Assembly: GCF_000276665.1 (NCBI RefSeq)
Contig: NW_004955416.1
Location: forward strand, 6,443,147-6,507,146
Origin: Chinchilla lanigera
Lineage: Eukaryota > Chordata > Mammalia > Rodentia > Chinchillidae
Reading direction: 5' to 3'
DNA length: 64,000 bases
In this document: one piece after another, positions 1-12,313 of the stretch
Layout: each line of letters begins with the position of its first letter
Numbering within the stretch: position 1 is the stretch's first letter
Made by a program: the position numbers and the translations under genes
The notes under the pieces: model-generated
What the model saw: only the letters and a program-made list of their open reading frames with translations
The model's database searches: none
Told to the model about the DNA's origin: nothing

Positions 1-1003
1 GGTTCTAGAAATCCTGTTGGGAGGAAGGTCCCGTTTAACTCGCTGAGGGATGGAAAGAGACTGAACTCCCCATCAAACAGCTAGATTACCTTAGTCTGAT
101 TTGTGCCGCTTTAACAGAGTACCTCTGTTAAATGGATAATTTATGTAAAAATTCTCATAGTTCAAGAGGCTGGAAAATTCAAGATCAAAGTGCCAGAAGG
201 GTTTTGGGTAAAGACTTTGTCCCCGCTTCCAAGATGATGCCTGGAATGTTATATCTTTTAGAGAGGAGTACTGTAGTTTATACCTAGATGTCCCCCCAAA
301 GCCTTATGTGCTCACAGGTGGGGCTTTCCAGAGGTCGCTACGACCAGGGTGTGTGAAGATGGATTAAGGATGTGTAGTAACTAAATTGGTTTAGCATTGT
401 TCTGGGTGTGGAAAATAGAAAGCCCCTCCTGGGTGTAAGTGGCACCAACCAATAAGGCTTAGTGCCCAGATGCAATGTCAAGGTAAAGATGGAAGGCCGG
501 CTGCAACTGTAGTACGAAAATTAAGACAAGGAGGAATGCTGTTCCACATATGGCAAAATAGCTGGAAGAAAGTGAGCCCATTCCCACAATCCCTTTTCAG
601 AGCAGCATTCATCCATTTATGAGCTCAGAACTCTTATGACCTAAGCCCCCATGATGCCGTGCCCCCTACTATGGTTGCACTGGGGATTAAGTCTTAACCT
701 ACAAATTTTGGAGTAGACACAAGCATTCCAACCATTGTGTTGATCAGTGCACTTGATCCATGGTGGCCCTCAATTTCTGCAAGGAGCAGGTGCAGTGAGG
801 AGGCTTTATATAGGGACCCAGGGACCAAAGCCATCTTTAGCCTGGCAGCAGAGAGCCAGCAGAACACTGAGACAATAAAAGCCCATGTACGTGGACCTAA
901 GACCCCCACCTGGACCCATGAATGAGGGCCTATGACCACCTTCTTGGAAAGAACAACAGGTAGGGATAGAAACCCGAAAAGCTAGAATTCCCTCCAAAGA
1001 TGT
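1..1003. repeat. Intergenic; fragments of MaLR-like LTRs
   Basis: No supportable gene. From 272 a + strand piece resembles the start of the same LTR family seen complete at 19226 (TGTAGTTTATACCTAGATG, then GTTTAGCATTGTTCTGGGT near 390). About 600-738 resembles a - strand MST/MLT-type LTR fragment (a GCACTGGGGATTAAG segment). 740-1000 is unclassified. Confidence 0.5.
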
Positions 1004-1413
1004 TGTCTTCGTTGCTTTTCTCATTGCTGAGATAATGTATGCAACATGCAAAGTTAAAGGAGGAAAGTTTTATTTAGTTCACAGTTTGTAGAGATTTCAG
1101 TCCGTAACCAGCTGGCTCCAGGAAAGGGTAACTTTGCAGAGAACAGTTCATATAGGCAGAAGACAGAAAAAGGAACACGATGAGGAGATAAGACTCTTTC
1201 TGTCCCTTATATTGTATACAAGTACCCATTCTAGGGCCGGTGTACCACTCACACACTCAATCCTACTCAGAACTGTGCAAAACCAACCAGTGGAGTGATT
1301 TAGTAACTGCACACCCTTAATCCCAGCATCACACACTCTAGATCCAGCCACCTCTGAAAAAGCCCCAAGACCACATGAGGCTTTGGGAGGACGTCTAGAC
1401 ACAAATCATAAGA
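1004..1413 (-). mobile_element. Solo MaLR-like LTR with perfect 5-bp target duplication
   Basis: 410 bp, starts TG and ends near CATAAGA. GATGT occurs immediately before (999-1003) and after (1414-1418), a 5-bp target-site duplication as expected for these LTRs. Same family and orientation as 14597-14970 and 41417-41764; reverse of 19226-19651. Confidence 0.8.
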
Positions 1414-3734
1414 GATGTTGCCCCAGAGGTGATTGATATAAACAGAAAGATACTTTTAAAATAGAAGATGCTTTAGCTGGCAGGTTGAAACACGAGGACT
1501 GTGTGTTCTAGCCAGCCAGGTAAGCGTGCTGGAGTGGGGTTAGATCCACAATACAAAATAAAAAGTGACAATTTCTTTGTAGATCCAATTGATAATATAA
1601 AATTGTCAACCCCCATTCCTACTACAGAGGGAAAGGAGTCTCAGAACTGAGTAAATGAGGAACATTTTGGGGGATCAGTTGAAAATCTCTCCCCCTAACA
1701 GAATGTTGATCAAGCACGAGTTTAGGATGCAGACTGAGACTGGGAGCACCTGCACGGATGCTAGCCTGGGTTTCAGCGAAGATGAGAAGGTATTTTCGTT
1801 ATGACCAAATCCCATGTTGTGTAACATGTCAATCCATGTTCTGTAATGTGTGGCCGTGATGATGCCAGTCACCTCCCCCACCCCTCACAGTGTTTTCCTG
1901 GGAAGCCCAAGTCCACTATGGTCTCCCTGCTGAACTCTCCTCCTGCCTCCCAACCTACTTCTGGATTTAACCATTCCTCATTCATCTGACTATTCCCTCT
2001 TTAGAGCACAATTCTGATGCACAAAAAACAGCCACAAACTAGAGCATTCACCAAAGGCCTTCCCTCATCCAGTGCACTGCTCTGAAAGGCAGTTTCGGTA
2101 GCACAAGAGCTGTGCAAGTAGAAGCTTTCAGAGAAGAGATAAAATCAGCATCTGATGATGGAGCTCGGGCCAAATTCAGCAGAAGAGAGCCCAAGGCTGC
2201 ACTGCTTGTGTATGAGCCTTGGCACCAGTGTCCTCAGACCACAGAAGCACCATTTCTGGAAAAGCAAATGGAAGCCAGGGGTTAGGGAACCAGAGGGCAG
2301 AGAGGCAGCTGCAGGTCTTGAGCTCAACTCTTAAGACAAAACCCAGGACTTCTCACCTCCAAGAGCAGCTGCTTCTCCTCCTATTGTTAACTGAGGGCTG
2401 TGTCTGTGTTGCTGGCTATGACTTCCACATTTGGAATTCTTTTCGTAGATGCGAAACCTCTGGACCTCCAGCCTCACACTTCTACCTCCTGCAGGACTCA
2501 TCCCTTTTCCAGTCAGACAGAGGTCCTACTGCTGGGCTCCTGGGACCATGCTCCTGAGGGTCTACAGCTGCACAGTCTTCTGCTCCTGGCCAAATGTTAT
2601 CTGGCTTCTCAGGAAGTAGCACAGGGGCCTGTGAGACAGGGAGATTCCTGCGGTACTGTGGTATCAGTACATCTACCTCCCAGTGTGAATGTCTACTCAC
2701 CCATGACCACCAGGCCCAGGTATGAGGAAAGGAAAAGAGGGAGGGATAAAAGGGAGGGAAGGAAGGAAGGAAGGAGGAAGGAGGGAAGAAAGGGAAGCAA
2801 CAAATAACTGATAGACCCAAGATGAAGAATCCAAGAAGAAGAAAGAGTCCAATGGCAAAATTTTCAGACTTTAAACTTGTGGCCAGGGACAGTCCTAGCT
2901 TCCGGCACTGCATGTCATTTTTTGTGGACTCTGGGGGAGCAAAGAGTGGGACTGTGCAGGGGAGCATACACTTCTAATCAACATCCAGAGAATGCTGCAG
3001 CAGCTAATCTGGAGATCGCAGGCTGAGATTTAAGCAACAAGGTGCTAAAAGTCCTGAAAGGACCACTGAGCCTAGGTGCTTCTGGCTACATGCCAAAAGA
3101 CAGGCAAAGGTGGGAAGAGCTGTGAGAACAGGGAGAGCTTTAGAGAGGACTCAGAAGAGGGGAAAACCTCAACGAAGAAAGGCTCTGCGATATAAAACAC
3201 AATTTCCTACTCAGCAAAAGCCCTAAGGAAAGATGGCTGGTGATGACAAATCTGTTCCTCCAGGATTAGAGTCAACCTCAGTGTTGGAAAGCCCCGGGGT
3301 AATCTGGTTTAATCCAGTCTTCCCACTGCATAAGAGAACACTAGAGTGGCCCTGCCTGTGTGTGGCCACAGTCAGAGGCCACTAGTGATGGGCTTAGCAC
3401 TTCTGAGGGCAAGCTGGCTGCCAGCGTGGATGCAGCTGCATTCCTGGTTGTGATGTCACAGCACCAGTTGCCTTAAAGCTCACCCCTTAGAGCGAAGGGC
3501 TCTGCATGCTTCAGAGTCCTTTTGGGGAGCCCAGGATTCTCTCACCTGGAGGCAGGCATCGCATTTCTACAGAGACCTGCCCCCTGCTGTGTCTGATCCA
3601 GCCTCATCTCTCATCTACAGACAGAGAAAGGACTCATCCTTGAATATCTGCATGGCAGGAGAATTTTAGGGGAAAACCAGACAGATGATTAACGTGCAGG
3701 CTGATTGTTCTCTCTGGCTGAGAATCTATAACTC
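1414..3734. other. Intergenic, no gene recognised; purine simple repeat
   Basis: Mostly unique-looking sequence. 2747-2797 is a (GGAA/GGGA)n purine tract. Overlapping frames of 112-161 codons at 2219-2967 on both strands straddle this tract and show no family resemblance, splice logic or start context, so they are not called. Confidence 0.5.
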
Positions 3735-3878
3735 AGCCAGACATGGTGGTGCACACTTGTAATCCCAGCACTTGAGAGGCTAGAGTAGGATGATTGCAAG
3801 TTCCAGGCCAGCCGGTGCTGCACAATGAGTTCAAACCCAGCCTGTAGTACATAGCATGATCCTGCCTCAAAAAAGAAA
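3735..3878 (+). repeat. B1-type SINE, diverged
   Basis: CCAGACATGGTGGTGCACAC start, the expected cagcacttgagaggct core, internal duplication of the left half, and A-rich tail at 3869-3880. Confidence 0.85.
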
Positions 3879-4376
3879 ATCTAGAACTCCTCACAGGAAG
3901 AGCTAAACTCCTATGTTCCCTTTGGATGGAGGCCCAGTAGCTGATGCACTTTGGACAAACACTCTTAAACCCAACAAGCTATAATCACATGAGCATGAGC
4001 CCAATCCGGAGCCCTTCCAAGCATGTCAACACTTCCGACAGGAGGCACGGACAACCAGCCTCAATCTGTGCAGGAATAAGCCCGGGAACACAGGCCAAAA
4101 GCGCTCTGCTTATGTCACAAAAAGTCCCAAACAGGTGACAGAAATACACATCCCAGGGCTCTCTAAATGTGAGCCCATTCCTGAGCCACAGGATTCTTTG
4201 TATTTTTCAAGGAATGTGCTGCCTAACTCAGGCCATCCCAGAATTTTGGACCTAAGCATCTTAATGCTTTAATAGAAAATGGATCTAAATCCCTACCTGA
4301 GTAGTTTAATTCTAAAGAGATCTGACAGCCCCAAAATGGGTCTCCTGAGAAAAGGATAGAAATAGGAGATCTATAA

Positions 4377-4421
4377 GCCCCTGCCTGGCAAGCACAAGGT
4401 CCTGAGCTCAATTCCTGGTAC

Positions 4422-4462
<41 letters not shown>

Positions 4463-4465
4463 ATA
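4377..4465 (+). repeat. Partial ID SINE with (AAAT)n tail
   Basis: GCCTGGCAAGCACAAGGTCC and CAATTCCTGGTACT match the 3' part of the ID copies at 25661 and 29592. The tail has expanded into (AAAT)n at 4425-4465. Confidence 0.8.
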
Positions 4466-4595
4466 TATGGCTTAAAGTAGAATTTAAAAAAGAAAGAAAG
4501 AAATAGCAGGTCTAACCACCAACACTCTTGTTTAAAAATACAAATTCTCATCTACCAGGTACATGTGTGTGAAGAAAGGAAAGCAATGCCTGAAA

Positions 4596-4690
4596 CCATC
4601 TGTGACCTTGGGTAAGTCACTCCCTTTGATTTGGGCTTTTTCTCAGTAAGTAAATTTCAGTGCTAAGGGCTGCCTTTGTCTTTGAACATT
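4596..4690 (+). repeat. MIR fragment
   Basis: CTGTGACCTTGGGTAAGTCA is the conserved MIR core; the flanks are degraded. Confidence 0.6.
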
Positions 4691-5237
4691 CTATGGTCCC
4701 ACCTAAAGGCTGAGCCTTTCATTTCAAATCCTTGCAGTAATTGCTATACCGTCCCCCAAGGCTACCAACATGATTCACCATGATGGGAACTTGGTCTATA
4801 GGCCCATGATGAGGACTGTGTAGTAATCCCAGAGAGAGCATCAGAGGCGATCATATATGAAGGGCAGTGTCACATCTTTCCTGACTGGAGGGTTTTGACG
4901 GTTTTGACTTGTCCCGGTTCATTAAGCAGCAAAGATGAGTGAGCCTTTAAGCCCATACCAATCAGGTTTTCATTTCAAGACATTTTACTAAAAGCTGTCT
5001 TTTCCAAAGTCCACTGGTAATTTTGCATGGCTAAAACCACCAACACAGTTTATTCCCATATTACTACACATCTCATCAGCATTCATCACAATCAGCCTCT
5101 CCTTTATCCTTGAAAAACTGTCTTCCTCTGGCCTCCAGGATGTTCCCCATAGCCTGACTTTCCTCCAGTTTTCTGTCTGACCCTCCCTGGTCCCCATTGC
5201 TGGTTTCTCCATATCTGCTTAAGGTTACAGTGCTCTT

Positions 5238-5433
5238 TTTGTGTGTGTGTGTGTGGTTTGTTTTTTTTGTTTTGTTTTGTTTTTTTTTGTCTTTTTGAGA
5301 CAAGGTCTCGCTATGCAGTTCAGGCTGGCCTTGAGCTCACTTTGTAGCCCAGGCTGGTCTTGAACTCGCAACAATCCTCCTGCCTCAGCCTCCCGAGTGC
5401 TGGGATTACAGGCATGCGCCACCACACCCGGCA
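5238..5433 (-). repeat. (GT)n and B1 SINE, minus strand
   Basis: (GT)n at 5240-5257, then T-rich A-tail complement, then a 3'-to-5' B1 ending GCCACCACACCCGGC. It carries the ~30-bp internal duplication of quasi-dimeric B1 (the TTCAGGCTGGCCTTGAGCTC half is repeated as CCCAGGCTGGTCTTGAACTC). Confidence 0.9.
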
Positions 5434-7414
5434 GTTACAGTGCTCTTAACCTTTCAACCTCCTTTCTTCCTAAATCTCTCTCACCGATCTTATGGCTTTT
5501 AGACAACTACTGATTCCCAACATTTAATCTCCAGCTTGACTTTTCCCTGCTGTAGGATACCAACACAGCCATAGGACTAGAAGTGCTTAAGATGAGGTTA
5601 TTCCTTTTTCTCCTTCAATAGATGGAAAACTATCTTGAGGCTAGCTTTTGGTTTAAAGCTTTCTTTGCAGACAAGGATGCATATTACTACTTCCTGAACA
5701 GGTAACATAGTCTTCAAAAGGCAAAAGGAAATGTGAGGAGCAAGGTGGTACTCTATAGATAACTGGTCTTGTCACATGCACACTCAGTCTTTCATTCATT
5801 TTGAGCACAGAAATAATATGCCCATGAACCTGTGGGATGCATCCTCTTTAGGAGATCTTGTCCTTGGGTCCCCCAACTCAACATCATTGAGAAGACAGAG
5901 TAGGACCCTACTCTTGTGTTTGTTGAATGAACAAATGAAACAAGAAGTCATAGTTCTATGCTGGTTATAAACTAAAGTGTCCATTAAAAGGTAAAAGTGT
6001 ATATTTGTGAGTTATATTTTAAACACCAACTGTCTTCCAGAAGCATGCTATGCATGTGATGGAAAAGCCAATGTTACTTCCTTGCCAAGACTATTGGTCA
6101 CAGGAGCCTAAATTCTTGCCTCCAAGGGCTCAGTGTTCCTGAATAATCAGACTGGGGCATCACACACAGAGAGGCTGTCCTGAGCCACCTTCCCGGTCTC
6201 TGAGTTCTTCCCCCTCAGTGGACCTCCAAGCTTACAGCATACTTGTCCCCACTTACTTATCTGAACACATACATCATTTTCTTTCTCACTGGAAGCCTTT
6301 GGAAAACAAATACATAAGTGACAAGGGCAAAGAGTGTAGCTGGGAATTTTTTCTCAAAACTCCCTTTTGAGATAGAGCTTCTAGCCCTTCCCCACTTTCA
6401 CGGGATTGGAGAAAGACAGGAACAGACACAGGAGGAAGGAATTCACACTCTGGAGAAAGCTACCTTTAGACTCGATAATCACACTAACGAAACCCCAAAG
6501 CTGTCTTGTTGGGGTGGGTTTCTCCACCATGGAATCTTACCAGGACTAAAGTTTAACAGGCTTCCTAATCCCCTCTTCCTGCCAAGCCTCCTTCTATACA
6601 AAGGTGAAGAACAACCACTGCATTGAGACACAAGTTCCCCCAGCCAGGGAATGAGCAATGTCTGCCCACGCAGGATGCCTTATTATCAGCAGCAACTAAC
6701 AGATGGGTCTGTTCTCCCTCCTCCAGGCAATGTTGGGGCGCTTCCCCACCTCTGACCTGGAGGCTGAGCCAGGCCTCTGCAGAAATCCCAGAAGAGGCAG
6801 GGCCTTCCTCGCCTCTGCTGCCTATGTCAAAATCCGGTCCGAATGGAAGCCTGTGAAGGCCCTTTCATAACAAGACGGCCTTTATACAGCTGGCCTTGGC
6901 TTCTTTATTATCTCTACATTTTATTGTCCTTTTAAAATCACAAAAACAAGCAGCAACATGTCAGGAATTGTTTTGTTACCTGCTCTTATTCGACAAGTGC
7001 TGCATTTTCAGGTTCTCCCTTTTTTCCTTGAGAAAGGGACATAAACCTCTTCCCCACTTGGACTGAAGCACTGGAATCCTCACCCTGTTTCTAACTACCC
7101 TGTTGAAGGTCACTAGGTCTCATTCCATTTTCAGTGGAAGGAAAACAATGCCTAAAGTGTGACCTAAAACATGGCTGGCAGTCTCTTTGGGAGCAGCTGA
7201 TACACATTCCAGCACAGGTGGGCCCCTTAGAAGGACAGTTGAGGACAGAGATGAGGGAGCAGAGTGAAGAGGTGCTCTATGGGGTTAGGGCCCCTTCTTA
7301 CAGGTGGGAGCAGAAGTGTCTGCTGCGCCATGAAGAGGGCAGTAGCTGAGTAACTGAAGGACAGGATAAGCCAGAGGGGAAAAGACACTGAGCCATTCCA
7401 AAGTGGCAGGGTAT
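5434..7414. other. Intergenic, nothing recognised
   Basis: No repeat family or gene recognised with confidence. The longest frame (6318-6626, 102 codons) has no supporting feature. Confidence 0.4.
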
Positions 7415-7576
7415 AGTCCAGGCATGGTGGCTCACGCTTATAAAACCAGCACTCAGGAGGCTGAGGCAGGAGGATCGCTGTGAATTTGAGACCAGCCTGG
7501 GCTACAGGGTAAGCTCAAGGCCAGCTTGAACTGTATAGCAAGACCCAGTCTCCAAAAGACAAAAAGAAAAAAAAAA
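7415..7576 (+). repeat. B1 SINE with internal duplication
   Basis: CCAGGCATGGTGGCTCACGC start, the paired GGGCTACAGGGTAAGCTCAA / ggccagcttgaactgtatag halves, and AAAAAGAAAAAAAAAAG tail. Confidence 0.9.
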
Positions 7577-7629
7577 GTGACAGGGTGGACAGGTGGTTAA
7601 AAAACCATTAAAGATTTTGCTAATGTGCA

Positions 7630-7770
7630 AACTCTGAGCCTAGACCAAGCTCTGATTCATCAGTCCTGGGATGGGACCAGAAGTAAATTTGCATTTTTCC
7701 AGCTTCTCCCCCGGTGCTAATGTAAATGATCGCCAAATTGCTCTTGGAGAAGCACTGATGCAGAAGAAGG
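7630..7770. repeat. MER5-type DNA transposon relic
   Basis: Segments such as GATTCATCAGTCCTGGGATG and AAATTTGCATTTTTCCAG follow the MER5A/B consensus as I remember it. Same orientation as the copy in THBS1 intron 3. Confidence 0.6.
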
Positions 7771-8696
7771 TGGGTTTGACTATGGACCCTGGACAGAGTG
7801 ATGGACAAGGAGTGTGTGTGTCATCCAAGTCCCAAAGGCAGATCTAAGATCAGAGTCTGGAGGAATGGCTGTGCACATTCTTGCAACTTGAGGGTTAGGT
7901 CTGGAGGCCCAAGTGAAGCTTAGGTCCAACAGCCTTGAGCAACTGCTATAATGAGCAAACTTCAGGGAACATGTGGCAGCCAATACTCTGGCAGATGGCG
8001 CACAAAGGTATAGGAGAAGGCAAATGGTACACTGTATTCATATCACATGTAAGAAAGTAAGGTGACCTGGCTCCTCTCAATACAAAATGAATGGGCAGTC
8101 TTTTAGGAGTGTGGGTTCTATAGAAAGTTTTTTTACTTCAGCAGAAACTGTGGCAAGCATAAATGTTGCAAGGAAACCACAGTTCAACTATTCTATAGAT
8201 ATTATTTCATTATAGATAATCCCAGGTTCTGGGAGATTCCTAAGATGGCAAACTCTATTGCCAAAGAGCTTATAATATATTCAAGGAGACAAACCTAACA
8301 CATAAAGCGTTTCAGAGAACTGGTTAATTAAGCAACACTGGATAAAAGTAGTTAGTTGAACACAACCTAGAGCACAAGTTAGGTCCTGAAAGGTCGGGAA
8401 GAAGCTCACAGACTAGGCAGAGGCTCAGGACCACCGTGATTTAAAGTCCTCATCATCCTTCCTGATTAGCTTCTCTTTCTAGCAAGCCTGACCCTGTTCT
8501 GTGCAGGCCACATCATCTAAAAGTGAACCTGCAGCACCCTGGTTCCCCTCACAGAAGCAGATCGCTCAGCTTCTAATAGTTAATCTTCCCTGCTAAAGTC
8601 TCGGCACGGCTTTGAACCTGCCCTTACGTACCGCTCCAGGTTTGACTTTTGCTCTCCTCACTCACCATTCTCAGCATAAAGATGATTTCCTTTTTC
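7771..8696. other. Intergenic, nothing recognised
   Basis: AT/GC balanced, no recognised repeat or gene. Confidence 0.4.
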
Positions 8697-8911
8697 AGTT
8701 TTGTTTTGTTTGTTTTTGTTTTTGTTTTGTTTTGATTTAATTTGGTTTGGTTTTTCTGCTTTGTCTTGATTTAGTTTGGTTTTCAGTTTGTCTGCTTTCT
8801 TGTTTTTTAGACAGTGTCTCACTATGTAGTTCAGGTTGGACTCCAACTCTTGATCTTCCTGCCTCAGCTTCCCAGATGCCGGGGTTCCAGGTGTGCACCA
8901 CCACGGCCAGC
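8697..8911 (-). repeat. (GTTTT)n and B1-type SINE, minus strand
   Basis: T/G-rich expanded tail 8697-8805 followed by AGACAGTGTCTCACTATGTA and ending ACCACCACGGCCAGC, a diverged B1. Confidence 0.85.
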
Positions 8912-9083
8912 ACAGTGATGATTTTCACACACCCCCCCCAACCATCCTGCCTTTAGTCACCTTGAGTATGTAAACCGTAAACACGCTCCTTAGTCCACTC
9001 CTGTCATTCTGGAATCGTAGCACAGCCTCATGGGCAGCAGCTCCTTAGGATTTTGCCAACCAAGAGGGGAATTCATATCTCAT

Positions 9084-10662
9084 TCATACTCTCAAGGGAG
9101 AGCACAAGGGAGTGAATATGGAGCGGGACAGGCGAGCTGGCAGGTAAGGAGTAATGGTCAGAGATGCAGTCACAATTTTGAGATCACTAATACTGTCCTC
9201 CATTTCAATCAATGTATCTCCTAATTCAATTAATCTGTCAGGAAGGGTGATGGCAGCTGTTTCTAGACTCAGATAAAGGTAGTCTTTGGCTTGAAGCACT
9301 AGGCAAGCATGGTCTTCTACATCTTGATGAAACCAAATAGGACGGTGGAGACTTAAGCACAATGAGCCATGTAAAGAAAGTCTGACGAGGCTGATCATTG
9401 ATGGAAGGACCCCAATAATCTGTTGTGATCTTGGTCCAAGCCAGATTGCTGGAGTCTAATTCTTTCTGAATTTTATCTGAAGCCCCAAATCTCTTGGAGA
9501 TTCGGAACTAATGGGAACCCTGAAGTCATCTCTATATGATTCCCAACTGGCTTTGTGAAGAGCAAATCATGTCTCCTACAGTATGCCACCCATGTCTGCA
9601 TACCCTACTGCACAGCACGGGTTGAAAAAAATATCTGATACTCTGTGGAGTAATATGATGTGTTTCTCCTTATTTTTCAACCTTTGAAGTACACATTTCA
9701 GTCCTGAAGTACAAATATCTTTAGGGCCCCTCCCATAGGAATGGAGTTACACATAGAAATGGAATTCCACTTGCCCTTTAAGGCATGGGCCCAAATTAAC
9801 CAAACAGAGGGAATAAAAGAAACATCAGTTCCTGTATTTGTTTAATTATACCTTTAGCTAAGTGTCCATGATGGGGCAAATCTACGGCCAATCAGCAGTC
9901 ACTGGTCATAATCCCAACTTGTGGTTTAAAGAATATAGCCTAGACCTATAGCTGGACTGGAAAGGGTAAGTGACAATAGTTAGGCAAGTAAGGATTGGTA
10001 AGAATTAGTAAGGATTGGTAAGAATTATCTATTTTACCCTTTCTTCGCTTCCTCAAGGATCTTTTATAGGTAAAGACTTGCACATAATGTCAGTTTAGGC
10101 CCCCATTTCCTTCACTTTTTATGCATTCCCTCCTCCTTATCTTATCATCACTGTATATAAATGCTTTAGGGAAGGCTTATAGTTCGATGGCCTTGCCTCC
10201 TTCACATGGGGGTGAGAGGTCTCAGGAGACAGTGCTTGTACGGGGGTTTTGGCCAATACAACTGCATTCCAGATTCTTAAGACTCAGTTGAAAACCTTGT
10301 GAAAATGCTTCTGTGCAGGAGGGAGTCAGATCCTCCCTCAAAAATATTATCATCTTCCTGGTAAATTGGTAGATTGTGTTTTGTGAATAGGGCAAGATGT
10401 ACCGTTTCTCCCAGAAATACCATGTTCCGGAGTGAAAAACAGTTGCAGCATAAAGATTCCCTAACTTGTTCAGTTCCATAATATCAATTTGAGGAAACCA
10501 GATATCAGCTCTCTCCAGAGAAAAGTGTCTGCCATTGTGGCAATGAAGTTGTGACAGGATCCCAGACAGAGGAGGAAGACACCTGTCTTGGATTAAAGGC
10601 CACATGGACAGACAATTAAAAAAGAAGAACAAACACTCTGCGCTGTTGAGCCAAATTTCCAC
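9084..10662 (-). pseudogene. Possible degraded endogenous retrovirus segment (unclassified)
   Basis: Two minus-strand frames, 146 codons (10222-10662) and 104 codons (9084-9398), lie in one ~1.6-kb block with no sign of a cellular gene. The downstream one has Leu/Ile-rich heptad-like spacing. Between them there are stops in all frames. A retroviral (env-like) origin is only a suspicion; a decayed LINE or chance is possible. A short tandem of TAAGGATTGGTAAGAATTAG occurs at 9986-10026. Confidence 0.2.
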
Positions 10663-12232
10663 CGAAATACCCCAAACATGACCTGTGCCCTCACCAACAG
10701 AAAAGCAACTGCAGGAAGCTCGGAAGCTCGTGGAGAATGTTCCTTCATGGATGGGTGGCCTTTACAGCACATCATCACCGCACGGCATTAACACAGGACC
10801 GAAGGATGCATGCCCTTTCCTGTTTTGTTGTAATAGCAGACTCGGAACACAAGGTACAGTTTTGCTTCTGTCTTTAGAACTGTCCTTGCTTTGCCCTCCC
10901 AGGCCTGCAGCCAGCTGGGCATTTCTGGCCAGACAGAAACACCCTTCAAGCCTAAGAATGCCCAGGAACCAACTGACTTAGGTGGTTCCTAAGCTTATTT
11001 CCTGTGTTCAGATTCTGGAGTCGAATCTCAAATTGGCCTTGCTACAAAGACTGGAAGGTAGGAAAGGTGAAAAAATTCTCTAAGATGTTTCCAAGTTTTC
11101 TATTTACTGGGTAGACAACAGGCCAATAGCTGTTTGGAGGAGCTAGCTGGCTGGCAGCAATTTTCTAAGAATTTCCAAATAGCAGTGCCTAGCCTAAGGG
11201 AGGGAGTACCTGGAAGGCAGTAAGAAAGGAGAAAAGTAAAAAATGATTTATTGGTGCCCTTGGCAATTTAAGATTGTAGTGGATAGCAGAGCCAAAACTA
11301 TCTTGCTACTGCAATAGGGAAATTAGCCAACAGTGGCATTAATTAGAGCTATGAAGGTGGAAATTTCACTGGAGTACCCAACTCTAGGCCAAGGGTGCAG
11401 GTCTTGAGGGACTAGAACCATCCCAGCAATCTGCCAGGTTATGTGCTTTTTTTCACCAGCATCAACCTTTTGAGGAGGCAAAGGAGTATGAAAACCAGAC
11501 AGCAGACACCCGACATCGGGCAATGCTGAAAGAAATGGAAGTAAAAGAGAAAAAAAAAATGCACTTTTCTTAGAAATACACAATTAGAGCCTCATGCTTT
11601 AGAAGCCTAGTCCAGTCCTTGCAGAGTAGGGCGTGGCTGGCTAAAGAGGAAGCATAAACACATCATCCACTGCTGGCCCTGAGGAGGTCTGCAGGTGGGG
11701 AATTCCCCCTGGGGGCTGGGAAGGTGATTCAGAATAATATGGACAATCAGTGCGGAGGTGCTTTGTCCTTTGAGAGGCAATGGGAAGGTGACTGTGGTTT
11801 AGCAAAATACCACTGTCCACTAATAGTTGATGTGCTATATGTGTTTCTATACCAAAGGGTAATAAAGAATACAGACTTTGGAGACAAACAAGGACATCTT
11901 GTCTTTGTATTTATCGTAGGAATGCTAGTAAGTACCTTCAAACTGAGTTGCAGGGTTTAAATTAGAGCACAAAAAGTGTAACATTACACCTGGAACACAG
12001 GAGATGCGCTGTTAGTATATTTCCTTCCCCTCTTCATAACAAGATAAAAAGTGCCAGTAAAAGGAGCTTAAGACATGTTCTCTACAGACAGAAAAGTAAA
12101 AGGTATAGGATACTGATAGTTTTGCTTGCTGATTTTTCAAGTAAATGGCTGAAAGTGATAGACAAGAAAAAAGAGAAACAAAAGACTGCACATACAACTA
12201 GAATTCAACCCAAGATTTATGCTTCATGGGAG
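10663..12232. other. Intergenic, nothing recognised
   Basis: No gene or repeat family recognised with confidence. Confidence 0.4.
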
Positions 12233-12313
12233 GGGGTGGTTGCTGGAGATTGAACCCAGGACCTTATGCATACTGGACAAATGCTCTACCACTGCAGCAC
12301 TATATGCCCTGCC
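12233..12313 (-). repeat. ID-type SINE, minus strand
   Basis: GGAGATTGAACCCAGGACCT and ATGCTCTACCACTGCAGCAC are the reverse complement of tRNA-derived B box and A box regions of ID. Confidence 0.75.

Noticed and set aside
2400..2967. 135- and 161-codon frames on opposite strands
   Set aside because: Both cross a (GGAA)n simple repeat; no family resemblance.
5281..5433. Possible 7SL RNA gene
   Set aside because: It is a short, internally duplicated B1 SINE, not a full 7SL gene.
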